Shown here piece after piece: positions 1 to 16,359 of a stretch of DNA of 64,000 bases. Positions within the stretch are counted from its first letter, which is position 1. Each line of letters opens with the position of its first letter. The notes beneath the pieces were generated by a model. That model was not told the DNA's origin. It saw only the letters and a list, made by a program, of their open reading frames with translations, and made no database searches. The position numbers and the translations under genes are program-made. Source of the stretch: Rotaria socialis (Eukaryota > Rotifera > Eurotatoria > Philodinida > Philodinidae); NCBI GenBank assembly GCA_905331475.1, contig CAJNYU010000295.1:62001-126000 (forward strand), read 5' to 3'.

Positions 1-5044
<5,044 letters not shown>

Positions 5045-5366
5045 GAATTGCTTCAGATAAAAGGATAATAAGTAGAAATACGGATCTTATCTATAGTTGC
5101 TCTATCTAAAAGTATGACTAGTTAAAATATATACCTAAACGGTATTGAAACGAGTCGTATTGAAACGAGTCGTCAAATCTTTCTTCCATTCAAATAGATC
5201 AACCAGAGAGGGTGCTGGGTGTCTTTTGATACGTGATTGGATAAAATAATCCACATGAAACAATATTCAAGAGATATAGATTTTCGGAATTCTTTTTCTT
5301 ACGCTTTTTTTGTCATTCTATTAATTATTTTTTTAATTCAAAAAGGAAAACATGTTCAACAATAGA
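5045..5366. promoter_or_regulatory. Shared upstream region of divergent clpX and ZFR-like genes, with a 15-bp tandem duplication
   Basis: The two start codons face away from each other across 322 bases, so this stretch must hold both 5' UTRs and probably a bidirectional promoter. It contains a perfect two-copy tandem repeat of GTATTGAAACGAGTC at 5142-5156 and 5157-5171. No clear TATA box can be assigned to either gene. Promoter function is inferred from position only. Confidence 0.5.
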
Positions 5367-8300
5367 ATGAACTATTATACCCACAAGTATGCCATTGGTT
5401 GTTCTATGTAAATTTTATTTTATTTTTCGTATTTAGTACATTACCTTATTCGAAATTTGTTCGCAGACAGTCTTTTTACAGTCAAAGATTTCCTTATCCT
5501 TTTTCACAGGTCGGTACACTTCTTCTGTTAATAGGGAGCATGCAAATTTTCAGATTTTGCCTTCGTTTAGCAGCAGGTGCCTCAATACAGGAATTATCCT
5601 GTGTATTCTTCAATACAAGATCAATCACAATTTCATGGTAAGCTTAAGAACTTGAAGAATTTCCATTAAATTTATGAAAGAGAAAACAAAATCTATGTTA
5701 GAACCAGAATCTCGATATATTCTTCTATCGCACTAACATCAATATCTTAACATAATGCTTGACGTTAGATATTTCACACTGTGATATAATATCATATTTG
5801 AAAGTAAAACATTGGCTAGTTCATAGTAAGAAGTTCTAAATATCAGTTACTTATTATCTAACTCAAATTGCAGACACAAAGCTATAAACCTTTTTTTTAT
5901 TACTCATTCGCGTAATTTTATATAATAATATTATTCTTAATTAGATTATAATCATCAAAATCAATCACTTATTGCAACTTTAAAGGCGTTCACTCCTCCA
6001 TGTGAATCATCAATGGTTGGTCAGCATCTATCAAGTATGCCACGAACAAATTTCAATCGTCGTTCACGGAACAATTCTTCTAATTCTACAAGTTCAACAC
6101 GTATACATGATCGTGAAACATGTTTTATCACATACGGAGATCATAATTCATATGGAGCACATTTAAATGGTTCAAAACATAAGAAAAACATAGCTATTTC
6201 TCAAAACCAACCGACGTATCAGAATGAATGTCGATGTGAATTATGTAATATAAATTGTACAAGTTCGAGTGCTTACGAAGCACATTTAAATGGAGCTAAA
6301 CATAATAAAGTAATTGAATGATATTCTTCTGTTTTTGTTTGATTTACAATCATAATATTATAATTAGGCTATAAAATTACATCGTAAATTAAGTAAAACA
6401 AACCTGGACAATGTTAATCAACAGTTAGTTCCTATTAATAAATCACAACCAGTAATGATTAATGAAGTTAAACAATCAAATGGAAATAGTACAAAACTGA
6501 TCGGTATTGAATATATTGAAACATCATATGATGATGCAAATAATCCAAGATCTTATTATTGTAAATTATGTGATTGCATATTTAATGAGTGTAATACAAG
6601 AGATGCACATTTAAAAGGAAAACGTCACTTACTTTCTTATCAAGTAAAAAATACATGCATTAAGACAAACTTTAGAGTGTTTATATTTTTTTTTTTAACT
6701 CTATTCATAGAAGAAAGTTAATCCAAATATTCAAGTTGATAATAATAGTAATAGTAACTCATCAAATCCACAACAATATGCAAATGAAATTATAAAAAAT
6801 ACGAATGATCGGCAAGTAACTAGTATCAATGAACTAGATATGGATGATGACACGAAATATTTAATGAAATTACATGAACAAATAATACCAACGCAGAACT
6901 TAGTTAGTAAAAAGTCATTATCTTTGAAATTTTAATCTTCTGAAGTTTAAACTCGCGGTTAGATCGTTTAATTAAATGAAACAAAGTCTAAAGATATCTA
7001 ACTCAATTCAGTTTTGACCTGATGGTTATTAGGAACATAAAAAAAAGCCAGAGACAAGTGGGGAAAACTCATTTCATATCACTCGATCATTTCAGCATAA
7101 ATTGAAAGTCTTGATCTTCCATTTCAACAATCACACTATCAAAATAGAGTGAACTATTATTATTGAAGCATCCAAAAATGTTTTTTTTTATTTTAAAATC
7201 AAACCATTAGCTCGATATAATCGAACAATTCGTCAGTACTGTTGAAGCAGCAGTTAAATCTTGCTCAAATCAAATCGGTTTTGTGCAAACGTCAACAACA
7301 AATGATACTTTAGGAACAGTGATGTATGCTATATACATTTAAATTTTATGATTTTATACTTTTTATCTTGAATTTAGTAGCAAATCTCCGTTGGTAGGTT
7401 TATCTCGTATTGGTGCACTTGTGAAAAATCTATTGATAAAAAGTGATCGTTTATTCCACATCGTTGTTATTTGTACAGAATGGCCAACAATGAATCTCTT
7501 TGAGAAAATCTTTTCTACACTACTCGATAATTTTCAAGTCAGTAAATAAATTTTAAAACTAGAAACAAAACATGAATTCAATTGATTGAATAGGAAACAT
7601 GGAAAAATCAAATAAATATTCTATGTCAAAAAGACGATGAAATTATTCGAGTATACACAAATACTATTGAAGGACCAATGTCTGTTTCCATTTCATTTAC
7701 TTCGTTATCTATTCAAAAACAACAAAATCCTCAAACATCTGAACAACTTTTATCGAGAAAAAATTGTTTAAAAGCTTTATCTGCAATAAATTCATTTCAA
7801 TGGTTTCAGGTGAAACAGTTAAAGTAACATGTTATTTTTTTTATTTCTTGAAATATTTAGAGTCATATTAGTACTGAAAAACATGCACCAGCATTAATCC
7901 GCTGCTTACGTTATAAAACAAAAGTCTTAGTCAAGTGGAAATCGTTACCATCGGAAGTAAAATCTATTAGCTAGTTGTTTTCGATTTGTTTTCAATAGTA
8001 CTATTTCATAGGTCATTGAAATTCTTGTCGCACATGCTTTATCGAAATCTGTATCAACTGTTGGCGTATTTCGACGAGTTCTTGAATATCTATCCAGTGG
8101 TTTAGTTTTATGTGGTTTGTTAATTTTCTTATATTACTGATAATATTATTATCCTCATTAAGATGGACCGGGTTTACGTATGCCCTGGCAAACAGATGAA
8201 ATAAACAATATTTTTGATAAGCTGACTAATCAAGAACGAAATAATATTACTCATGAAGCTCAAGTAAAAACGAAAGAAATTTAAAGTTGATACGAAGCGA

Positions 8301-8546
8301 CAGCTTTCTTTTACCTAGAATGGTTTACGCTTCATGATATTTGGAAAATTAAATAAATGGCTTGAACAATATGATGTACCAAAAATGACAAAATCATTTC
8401 AAAAGCGATCATGTTCTGATTATGACAATCAAAGTAATAGAGAAACAAAAGCATGTTCCTAGGATCCATTATAACTAATTTTTCTTTCTTATTGTTTAGT
8501 GTCAGCTAAACGACAATGTATCGAATCGGAGAATATCAAGAAATAA
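5367..8546 (+). CDS. ZFR: ZFR-like protein: U1-type zinc fingers plus C-terminal DZF domain
   Basis: Likely double-stranded-RNA-binding or RNA-processing factor of the ZFR/NF45/NF90 family. Fourteen coding exons: 5367-5407, 5437-5509, 5571-5637, 5945-6309, 6368-6643, 6711-6902, 7211-7323, 7381-7537, 7594-7809, 7861-7956, 8012-8111, 8163-8263, 8319-8433, 8500-8546; total 1959 nt, 652 aa. The N-terminus is Gln/Tyr/Ser-rich. Zinc finger 1 (about residues 100-126) keeps the histidine half (AHLNGSKH) but lacks the second Cys. Finger 2 (CELC...HLNGAKH, about 155-182) and finger 3 (CKLC...HLKGKRH, about 244-274) are complete. From about residue 376 runs a DZF domain, a degenerate nucleotidyltransferase fold, with GLSRIGALVKNLLIKSD, CTEWPT, RRVLEYLSSG and YGPGLRMPW. 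Vertebrate ZFR is about 1,070 aa, so this one is shorter. Possible poly(A) signals AATAAA lie at 8594 and 8612. Confidence 0.9.
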
Positions 8547-9928
8547 CAAAAAAGATATTCAATAGGCAATGATATTTTTATTCTAGTCAAAATAATAAAG
8601 AAAACATATTTAATAAAATTATTTTTTTTTCAAAATAGAAAAGAATTCAAACTTTATAAGTTGTGAACCAATCAAACAGTTCATATTGATATAACTTACG
8701 ATTAATATTTTTTTTTGTTTATAAGCTTTAAAAGAGTATCAGTAGACATAATCATTAGTAGTGTCAATATTTGAGTATGATTTTGTAATTTGAATAATTG
8801 TTCTGTATCGTCTTATAAAATTCTTATAATAATTTTTATTCAAATTCGTATCGAAAACTTCAAAATCGATGTTTTCAATATATGATACTGTTCAATTGTG
8901 CTACTATCCACAAGTTAGATTTCATATGACCGAATAGAATATCTTATTGCAAAGTCGATGTGCTTCTACTTTTTAAGATTTGAAATTCCACGTTAAACAA
9001 CGAATAGTTACCCATAAAATATGTGCGAAAAACAAAATTCTATGGTATTCGATCAATAAATACAAGTTCAAATGAATAGAAATTATTTATGACTTGATGT
9101 GTTCTAGAATATCATATCTATATAAGAGCATCTTAGATGCTAGAAACAAAGAAAACTCAAGGTAGATAGTTAGCTTGTAATAAAAATAGGCACAGAAACT
9201 AAATCAGGAATGCCAATTCAAGCTGACAGCAGTTACAATGAAAATTACTCCTGATCTTTACTACGCATCACAGGCCATCCATAGGTTCAGTCTGCTTGTA
9301 CTCCCCGTCCATGATCGTTGTCTATGTTTGTTTTTCTATAGTAATATTATGATAATTATTGAATGATTAATATGGAGTGTTTAGTTTAAGATAACAAGGA
9401 ACTTCATCTCAAATTGATGATCTTGACTTACTGAAAACAAATGGAGTTCTCCAATTCATTCGCATGGAAAATAGTATTCGAAATTAGAACATTATTCGAT
9501 TTTAATACTATGATTTTCGTTCGTGTTGCATCACAAAAAATAGATGGTCAACTGCAGAATCTTCTATGGTTTTCTGTAGAAAATTAATTGTGTGCATTCA
9601 TCTGCGGTGTGCAATTAACACTCATTATTGAACAAGACATTTATGAATAGAATAGAGTAGACACTGTCTTAAAATAGACAAAAACAAGAAAGTCAGCAAA
9701 CGGGAAAAGCCCTATTGTCGAAAAGAGGCATTCGAGTGCACTCGATGCACTTTACTATTTAAAAAAACATGTATAATATGCATGATTCGACGATAAAAAC
9801 GATAGTCAAATGCTATTGTTAATCTTGATAATGTCCAGTTCGAAATTTGACTATAATTGCATAAAAATATTTCGAAGGATCATCTTGTAAAGTCTTTGTA
9901 TATGAGAACATACAGTTTTGTTTCTCAT
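8547..9928. other. Intergenic, no gene seen
   Basis: AT-rich sequence downstream of the ZFR-like gene. I see no open frame with coding character and no tRNA-like B box. The only notable structure is a near-perfect palindrome at 9728-9748 centred on CGAGTGCACTCG. Confidence 0.6.
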
Positions 9929-10310
9929 CCCAGGTCGAAAAATCTGACGTAAGATCTTGCAATCCGGACGTCAGATCTCACAATTCGAACGAACTCTTAT
10001 CAGCATCAGACAAAAGATCGTCGTCTCTGAAATCTTGCATCAGATCATACTATATTTTCTTTAAAGATCGCACATACAATTTATTTTCAATACAAATTTG
10101 TCGTGATATTTTAAGGAGATATTAGTCTAATTAAAATATCACAGTGATATTTCATGGGTAACAGAACCTTTCAAGAATCTTTTGATACGACTTAGTGTCA
10201 GAAATCAGAGACGACGATTTTTCGTGCGATTTTTCGTCTGATCTTATCAGATCAGATATGATCAAACGTACGATTCTTGTAAGATCTTACCGTCTGGTTT
10301 CTCGCCATGG
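9929..10310. mobile_element. Foldback MITE, copy 1 (intergenic)
   Basis: This 382-bp element is about 90% or more identical by eye to copy 2 at 27135-27505, in the same orientation. Both ends carry imperfect terminal inverted repeats: CCCAGGTCGAAAAATCTGACG then TAAGATCTT on the left, and the complement of CCATGGCGAGAAACCAGACG then GTAAGATCTT on the right. Inner arms are also inverted: ATCGTCGTCTCTGA on the left against TCAGAGACGACGAT on the right. The centre is the palindrome AATATCACAGTGATATT, so the single strand can fold nearly end to end. It is flanked by AT on both sides. It has no coding capacity. Copy 1 carries a 12-base internal duplication (gatttttcgtgc) that copy 2 lacks. Confidence 0.85.
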
Positions 10311-11885
10311 ATTAAACTATTCATTATTCAACAAGAATCTACTTCTGCTATTTTCTCAATATTAAATCCGAATGTTTTGAATATTTCAGAAGTCATCGTA
10401 CTGTATTGAAACCATTTTAGTAAAGGCAAAATTCTATTTTTTATAATTAAAACAAACAAATGTATACATCCGCTGATTGAATGCAGGCCATTGATTAGAA
10501 TTGAACCAGCCAAGTACTCTAATGAGACATATTAAGTCAGGAAATCTCATAGCAAAGGTCATACAAGGTCTTGTTAATCGGAAACCGAATCAAAAGCGTT
10601 AAAAATTTTCATCAAGCCCGTCAAGTCAAATTCTCTCATTTCACGGGTATCATCAGCGTCATCATTTTTTATCTTTTTTTCCGTTTTCATAATTTACTTA
10701 ACTTTAATATTATGCAATCCTCTCGCTTCAAAAACTAACCAAATCATTCTTTACTTGAGTGGCTTTGATGTTTGCCGAATGCGAAACTCATTGTGACGAT
10801 TTTAGATAGAAGAGACGCCTGTGTTGATGGTATTACACTTTATTTAACTCTTCAAATCATAAATCGCATCGATTATATATAAAGCACACGCTTAAATACT
10901 CAACCATTTGAGAGAACGAAGAAGAAGGATAGATAAAGACAAATATAAAGGACAGAACGATAAAGGAAATAGGTTTGATGAGAATAAATGGCACCATAAG
11001 GTCAAATATTATGTATAGGTTACACGCAAGCGGGGGCGTTACATCCCCGGATGGAATTAGAACGCTTTCCGCATATAACGTTGCACTCATACTTTCTAAA
11101 ACATTTCTAATCAATTTTCATTCTAACCTAACTATTATAGAAATATTATTTTCTCTGTTAAATTTTCTTAATTTTTTTTCGTATCCTAAATATTAATTCA
11201 ACATAATGAATATACTTAAAAAATGAAAATGTTAATTATGATGACAATGACAATATACTGTTCTTTGATAAGTAAAAAATCAGCCTTTTTGTTACATTTG
11301 TAATCAAGAATTAATAGGGAAGATTCTATCATGTTGTAAATAATGAATATATATGATTAAAATATGAATGTTAATCTTAGATTCATGGACCGTTTAATTC
11401 GAAAATTTTAGTAGATAAAATTATGAATGTTTCAAAATTTCTCTTTCTCTTAAATAAATCTTCAACTTGGACACATGTTTATGTCAGTGTTTTGCTCTTT
11501 ATGATAAGCAGAAAGAACGATATTTTGATCTAGAAAAGTTGTTTTTGCGTAGTTCTTTTTTTTAATGATAATGTCATGAAAACTACTTCAAAGTGATTTA
11601 TAAAACTTTGATCCAACATGCAAATTTTTTCCAGATTATGACTTCAATTAACTGCATTAGAATATTCTTTCATCTGTTCCATTAGTGATAATATCACACT
11701 ACTTGAAAGACACTATTTGAATAGGATTCAAATCGACCAGAAATTTTCCCCGGAGAAAATCAATTTTCTCGAACAAATAAATCGTATTTAGTAAATATTT
11801 TTCTAATATTTTCTTTCTATTGTTTGATCTTTTCATGTATAATGAAATAAAATAATGTATTTTTAGGAACAGCGATTCATGAATC
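10311..11885. other. Intergenic, no confident gene
   Basis: Open frames here overlap on both strands around 10857-11196 and do not resemble proteins. A short GC-rich island at about 11018-11080 contains a GGGG...CCCC hairpin. I could not match it to a tRNA, 5S rRNA or snRNA. Confidence 0.5.
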
Positions 11886-12006
11886 TTGAGGGTGTGAGTG
11901 TGGGTGTCGGACGCGGTTGGACACAGGATCAACACCCACACCCACATCCTAGTGCCGGTGGTAGTGTTGGTGGAGAGATTCACATCCGAACCCACACCCC
12001 ACACCC
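11886..12006. repeat. GC-rich patch of TGTGGG-like motifs in opposite orientations
   Basis: In otherwise AT-rich DNA, a G-rich run (GGTGTGAGTGTGGGTGTCGG, about 11891-11910) is followed by two C-rich runs: AACACCCACACCCACATCC at 11931-11949 and AACCCACACCCCACACCC at 11989-12006. The C-rich runs are the complement of TGTGGG units, so the patch can form a hairpin. Bdelloid telomere repeats are, as I recall, built on TGTGGG. Whether this is a healed end, an interstitial telomere-like patch or a plain GT satellite cannot be decided from sequence alone. Confidence 0.5.
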
Positions 12007-12737
12007 TAATAATGTGAAAAAACAATCTAATTGAACACAACATTTATTTTAGTTCAACAGCTAGATTGACTTATCTTAATATTGTTCTACTTTCATATTG
12101 CTCTTTTTTTCTTCAAGCTCACTTGTGTATAATGAAGCAATGTAGTGAAATCTATCTGCGTAGAATAAAAGTGCTTGTTACAATCAGTGACAAGAGACGT
12201 AAGCTTCAACAACTCATTTCAATTTGTAGCTAACGAACAAAATCGAGGTATTAATTATGGATTGTAAATGAATAGAATATGTTTCTATTGAATTTAGTTT
12301 TTCATTATGAAATATCGTATTTTACAAATTATAGATCGCAAGAAATAATTCTAAGATCAATGCAATTATCATGCATTGTAGAATAATTCTACATGCATTT
12401 CAATGCTTTTCTCAGATAAACTTGATAATCTATAAATAAATATAAATCATTTTTAACAATTCTTGTATTCTTTTTCAGAGTATATAGTATTAAATTCTTA
12501 TTAGTTTCATTCAAGATTTATTCCAAATTTTATTACATTAGGATATTAATATTAAATATTTAAAAAAAAATAGATTTCATGAATTTAGGATAATAAACAT
12601 AATGATTAGGCATGTTAGGACGACTTATTGAGAGACTTTTTACATCAACTAGAACATATTGCATGACGTCGAAAAAGAGTAGACTCTTTAAGGAATCAGT
12701 CAAACGGAAGCGGCAACATGAATCATTGAATATTTAA

Positions 12738-14876
12738 TTAAATGATATCATTCATTGCACATCCATCATCATATTGTGATAGTTTATTACTTTGAATTAC
12801 TATGATTGGGATAATTTCATTCTCCTTCATCCGAACATCACCATTTAGACTGGGCATTTCATCAAATATAATTCTGGAAAAAGATTCTATTCCAACAACT
12901 TGATCACCCGAGATTAGTTTGGAATTTCGTTTCCTTTCTGATTTTAAGTTTGATTGTCGTTGACGATTGCTTTTCGAATAAATTATATGATTTGTATGTA
13001 TTGTAGTAGAATCTCGATGAAATAAACGATTTGTTGCTTGAAAAAATCTCTCAATAAATATTTGTCGAAACTTACGACGAAACGTTTTTGAAAGAAAAAT
13101 AAAAAAAACGAAATTTGTACCATAATGTATGTTACGTATGGTACGAAGAACATGATCGATATAATGCATTTTTGATAAATATAAGGATGACTGTAATATC
13201 GTTGGTTTCACACGTTTTAAATAAACGTTGTATGACCAAAATAAACGATAAGGAAGAGTTAATATTAAATAAGATAATGCTACACTAACAAGCATAATTG
13301 TAATTGTACGATCTCTTAAATGATGTCTTCTTGGTGTTTTCATATCATTTGATTTAATTGATGCTTGACTTGGTAGATGAAATGTTTGAATTGATAAATC
13401 AGTTGATGTTGCTTGATCTTTTCTATTAATAATTAATGTTGGTTGGGAACGAATTGAATTTCTTTCTTTGCAACGACGATTGCTTTTGGGCAAAGAATTC
13501 AATTGATATGTGAGTTTTTTTTTTAGACTATTAATTGGTTTTGATTTTTTTGCTAATGTTTGAGTTTGTAAGAAATTTGATGCAACAGTCATACGATATT
13601 GCCGTTGTTTTAATCGTATTATAATCATTACATTCATTGCAGCAACGAATGCTAATGGTAATATATGTAAAAAAAGTGATAATACAATACCAATAACATC
13701 ATAAGCATACTCATGTCGTTTATTAACATAACATCGATACCAAACAGGAGCGTCGCTATCAGATTTATTATGTTCTAAGCCAAAATTATATTTATTTGTT
13801 GATACAAAAGGTTGAAGTTCATTCATAGAAATGGGATAAAGACAAAATAATATACCAAGTAAAGTCATACAAGCAATACTGCGAAATGCTTGTAAATGTT
13901 GTTGAACTTTGATATTATGTGTTAAACAAGAACAACAATTCATAGGAAAACAAAATGGTACGAAAAGTGAAGATGATTGTGCTCCTATTGAACCAGATGA
14001 TTGCTTTTTCTGTTCGCGATTAATATAATTTGTATTATTATTTGTTGTTCCAAATGTTGATCCCCACAAATTCGATGTTGTTATACGAAAAAAATATGAT
14101 GATGGCCGACATACTGAATACCAACGATTAAATGAAATCGCACACATATACCAAGCACTTAATGTTGCAAATAACTGATCAAAGCACATTAATGTTTTAC
14201 TAATAGAAAGAAAACAATAAAGTATTCAATACAAAAAACAAACAATAGAATATTGATTAGCACACTCACCAAAGACAATTTGATCTATCACGAAAATAGC
14301 CTTGTTCTAGTGCTCGATTAATACAATTGTCAAGCCAAAAAATAAAAACTGGTACTAATAAATTTAATGTATCCGATATATTGAGCATAATGGTATAAAA
14401 TGAAACCGGTAATTTAGCAATATTACAGTGTATTAAAATATATGTTGCTAAAAGATTACCAGTAACACCAAATAGAATCTAAAGAGAACAGCAAAAAAGA
14501 AAGAAATAAACATTCAATTTTTAATTTTTATCTCAAATGTTTTTACCACAATTGGATTAACAATTAAAACAAAGCCAACTGATAAAATTGACAAAATATC
14601 ATAAGATTTATTATTTCTCGACGATGATAGTGAATCTGAGTAGGGTTTGTCTGACGTTTGATTTCTAGACGCCATTGCTATTAAGTTTTGAAACATTGCA
14701 AGATATTCTGAATCCACAGCAAAGTCACTTCTATTATTATTATTGTTATTATTTCTCATAGTATGATTCAAATAATCAAGTTTAACAAATGAATTTCCAA
14801 CTGTTGTCAACATGTATTGATAAGTTATTGAAAGATTATTATTGGTTGAGTTACTAATATATTCTGCGATATTCAT
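12738..14876 (-). CDS. Rhodopsin-family (class A) G-protein-coupled receptor, probable peptide receptor, orphan
   Basis: Three coding exons on the minus strand: 14547-14876, 14270-14478, 12738-14199; total 2001 nt, 666 aa. About 95 extracellular N-terminal residues carry many NxS/T sites. TM1 contains NPIVILFGVTGNLLATYI with the class A GN motif, formed across the first intron. TM2 follows (MLNISDTLNLLVPVFIF), then TM3 (LFATLSAWYMCAISFNRW). The DRY motif is replaced by NRW (FNRWYSVCRPS). TM5 is followed by a long intracellular loop 3 of more than 100 residues rich in Lys/Arg/Ser. TM6 (IMLVSVALSYLILTLPYRLFW) and TM7 (GTNFVFFIFLS) follow, TM7 lacking a classical NPxxY, then a long basic cytoplasmic tail. 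The layout resembles invertebrate neuropeptide receptors; the ligand cannot be inferred. Confidence 0.85.
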
Positions 14877-16050
14877 TTTATAATCAAGACTAAAAATGAA
14901 ACAGAAAATATTGTTTCTTTTGTTTCGTCGTTAATTAAAACGAATAATTGGATAATTTTAATACATGGTGAGACAAAAACAAACGTATCTACGTAAGTTT
15001 CCTACAGCGGGTTGTTAGCAAATACTGTGTAAATGTAGTCGAAATAATCATGAGAAGCTGAATTACTATTGCATGTTAAGGACAAATGATGAGAAGAAAA
15101 GTATCTCGTAATGGAATTTAATAAGAACTGCTGCATTAGAAGAATAAGAAGAGAGAAGGAGGAATATTCTGTTTTCTTTTTATAGTATTTTTTGCAAAAC
15201 TTTCTTTTAAACTGATCGCATATGCATTTCTTATATATTAGTTTTCTAAGATAGAAGGAAAAAAAAAGAAATAGGTTAGCGATAATGTTTTCTATGTTGT
15301 AGAATTCATAATGATGGATGAATAATAAGTTGTTAGAGTTTAATGGCTAACGTGCTAGCTTTCTTTTTTTTTTATCTGTTAAGCACTTCTTCTAACTACT
15401 ATTCAGCATGACATTTACTGAAAATTATAATTATCTTTGCATTTATTTCAAGTATACAAACAAGTATTTTGATAATTATCTGTTACTGCTTTCTTTTTAG
15501 CCTCAAGTAGTTTTCAGTAAAGATCTGTTTTAGTGACAAATAAATAATCATACAGTACCTAAAAGAATTTCGTATAGTGCACAGAGTTTATTTCACACTA
15601 ATTCATTGCCATTTGACTTATTGAACAACTTATTATGAAAATCTTATGATTCACTACTATATGCGCGAAATTACGTATCATTGACTCATCTATAATACTC
15701 GCGAATGATTGATTATACAAAAACAAAAGTCGTGCTTTCTCTCTGTATTTTTCTCAATATCAGAGAAATAATATTGTTACTAATTGTTTGGGAATTTCCG
15801 GTTCTTTGTCACATTACTGTCAACAAGAGAAATATCTGTCTCGTTGCACAAAAATGAAACTCGATCAAAATCGAATCCTCAGAAGAATTGTGCCTTTCAT
15901 TTTGTCGTTATCTTTCATTTCAGTGCTATTTCATCAGAGTACTTCGTGATGGACTATACTATCAATGGTCTATTTAGCATACGATACAGCTTCATCTCTG
16001 TTGATAGTTAGGTCTCTCCTTTTAATAATAGAAGAAAAATGTGGACGTAT
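14877..16050. other. Intergenic, no gene seen
   Basis: Upstream region of the GPCR. Short open frames on the plus strand (15784-16234) overlap one another in different frames and look like noise. Confidence 0.5.
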
Positions 16051-16320
16051 TCAGTCTTTTTTCATATTGATTCGATGTTTTTCTCGCGAAACAAGGCTCA
16101 TTCGACTGTTGGTACGCGATACTTCGTTGTCTACTTTCTTCTTACTATTTCCATCGGGGAATTTGACTTTATCGAAACATCTGCGAAGAGAATACATAGC
16201 AACCGCAAATATAACAGCGCCAATTATCAAATAGATAACCAAATATAGTGCTAGTAAAATAGCCAAATTTTCTTCTTCACATACCTCAGTTGATGAAGCT
16301 TGTGTTACAGATGACATTCT
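16051..16320 (-). CDS. Possible small single-pass membrane protein, unrecognised
   Basis: Open frame of 89 aa from the ATG at 16320 (MSSVTQASSTEV...). The frame stays open to another ATG at 16359, but the nearer start sits just after AG-rich sequence that could be a splice acceptor, so an upstream exon is possible. It has an acidic N-terminus (EVCEEEN), one strong hydrophobic segment (LAILLALYLVIYLIIGAV then IFAVAM), and a basic Ser/Arg-rich tail with candidate kinase sites (RTNSRMSLVSR). The topology suggests N-out and C-in. The IYLIIGAVIF stretch faintly recalls the first helix of two-pore potassium channels, but no pore motif follows, so I do not assign that family. Confidence 0.4.
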   Translation of the reverse strand, partial: RMSSVTQASSTEVCEEENLAILLALYLVIYLIIGAVIFAVAMYSLRRCFDKVKFPDGNSKKKVDNEVSRTNSRMSLVSREKHRINMKKD

Positions 16321-16359
16321 ATAATCTAAAGCATAGCAAATGTAATGTTGTACATTCAA

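Noticed and set aside
11018..11080. GC-rich island as a tRNA or other small RNA gene
   Set aside because: It has a short GGGG/CCCC hairpin but no acceptor stem, B box or match to 5S or snRNA features.
16051..16320. Two-pore potassium channel fragment
   Set aside because: Only the hydrophobic stretch is vaguely similar; there is no GYG pore motif and no second helix nearby.
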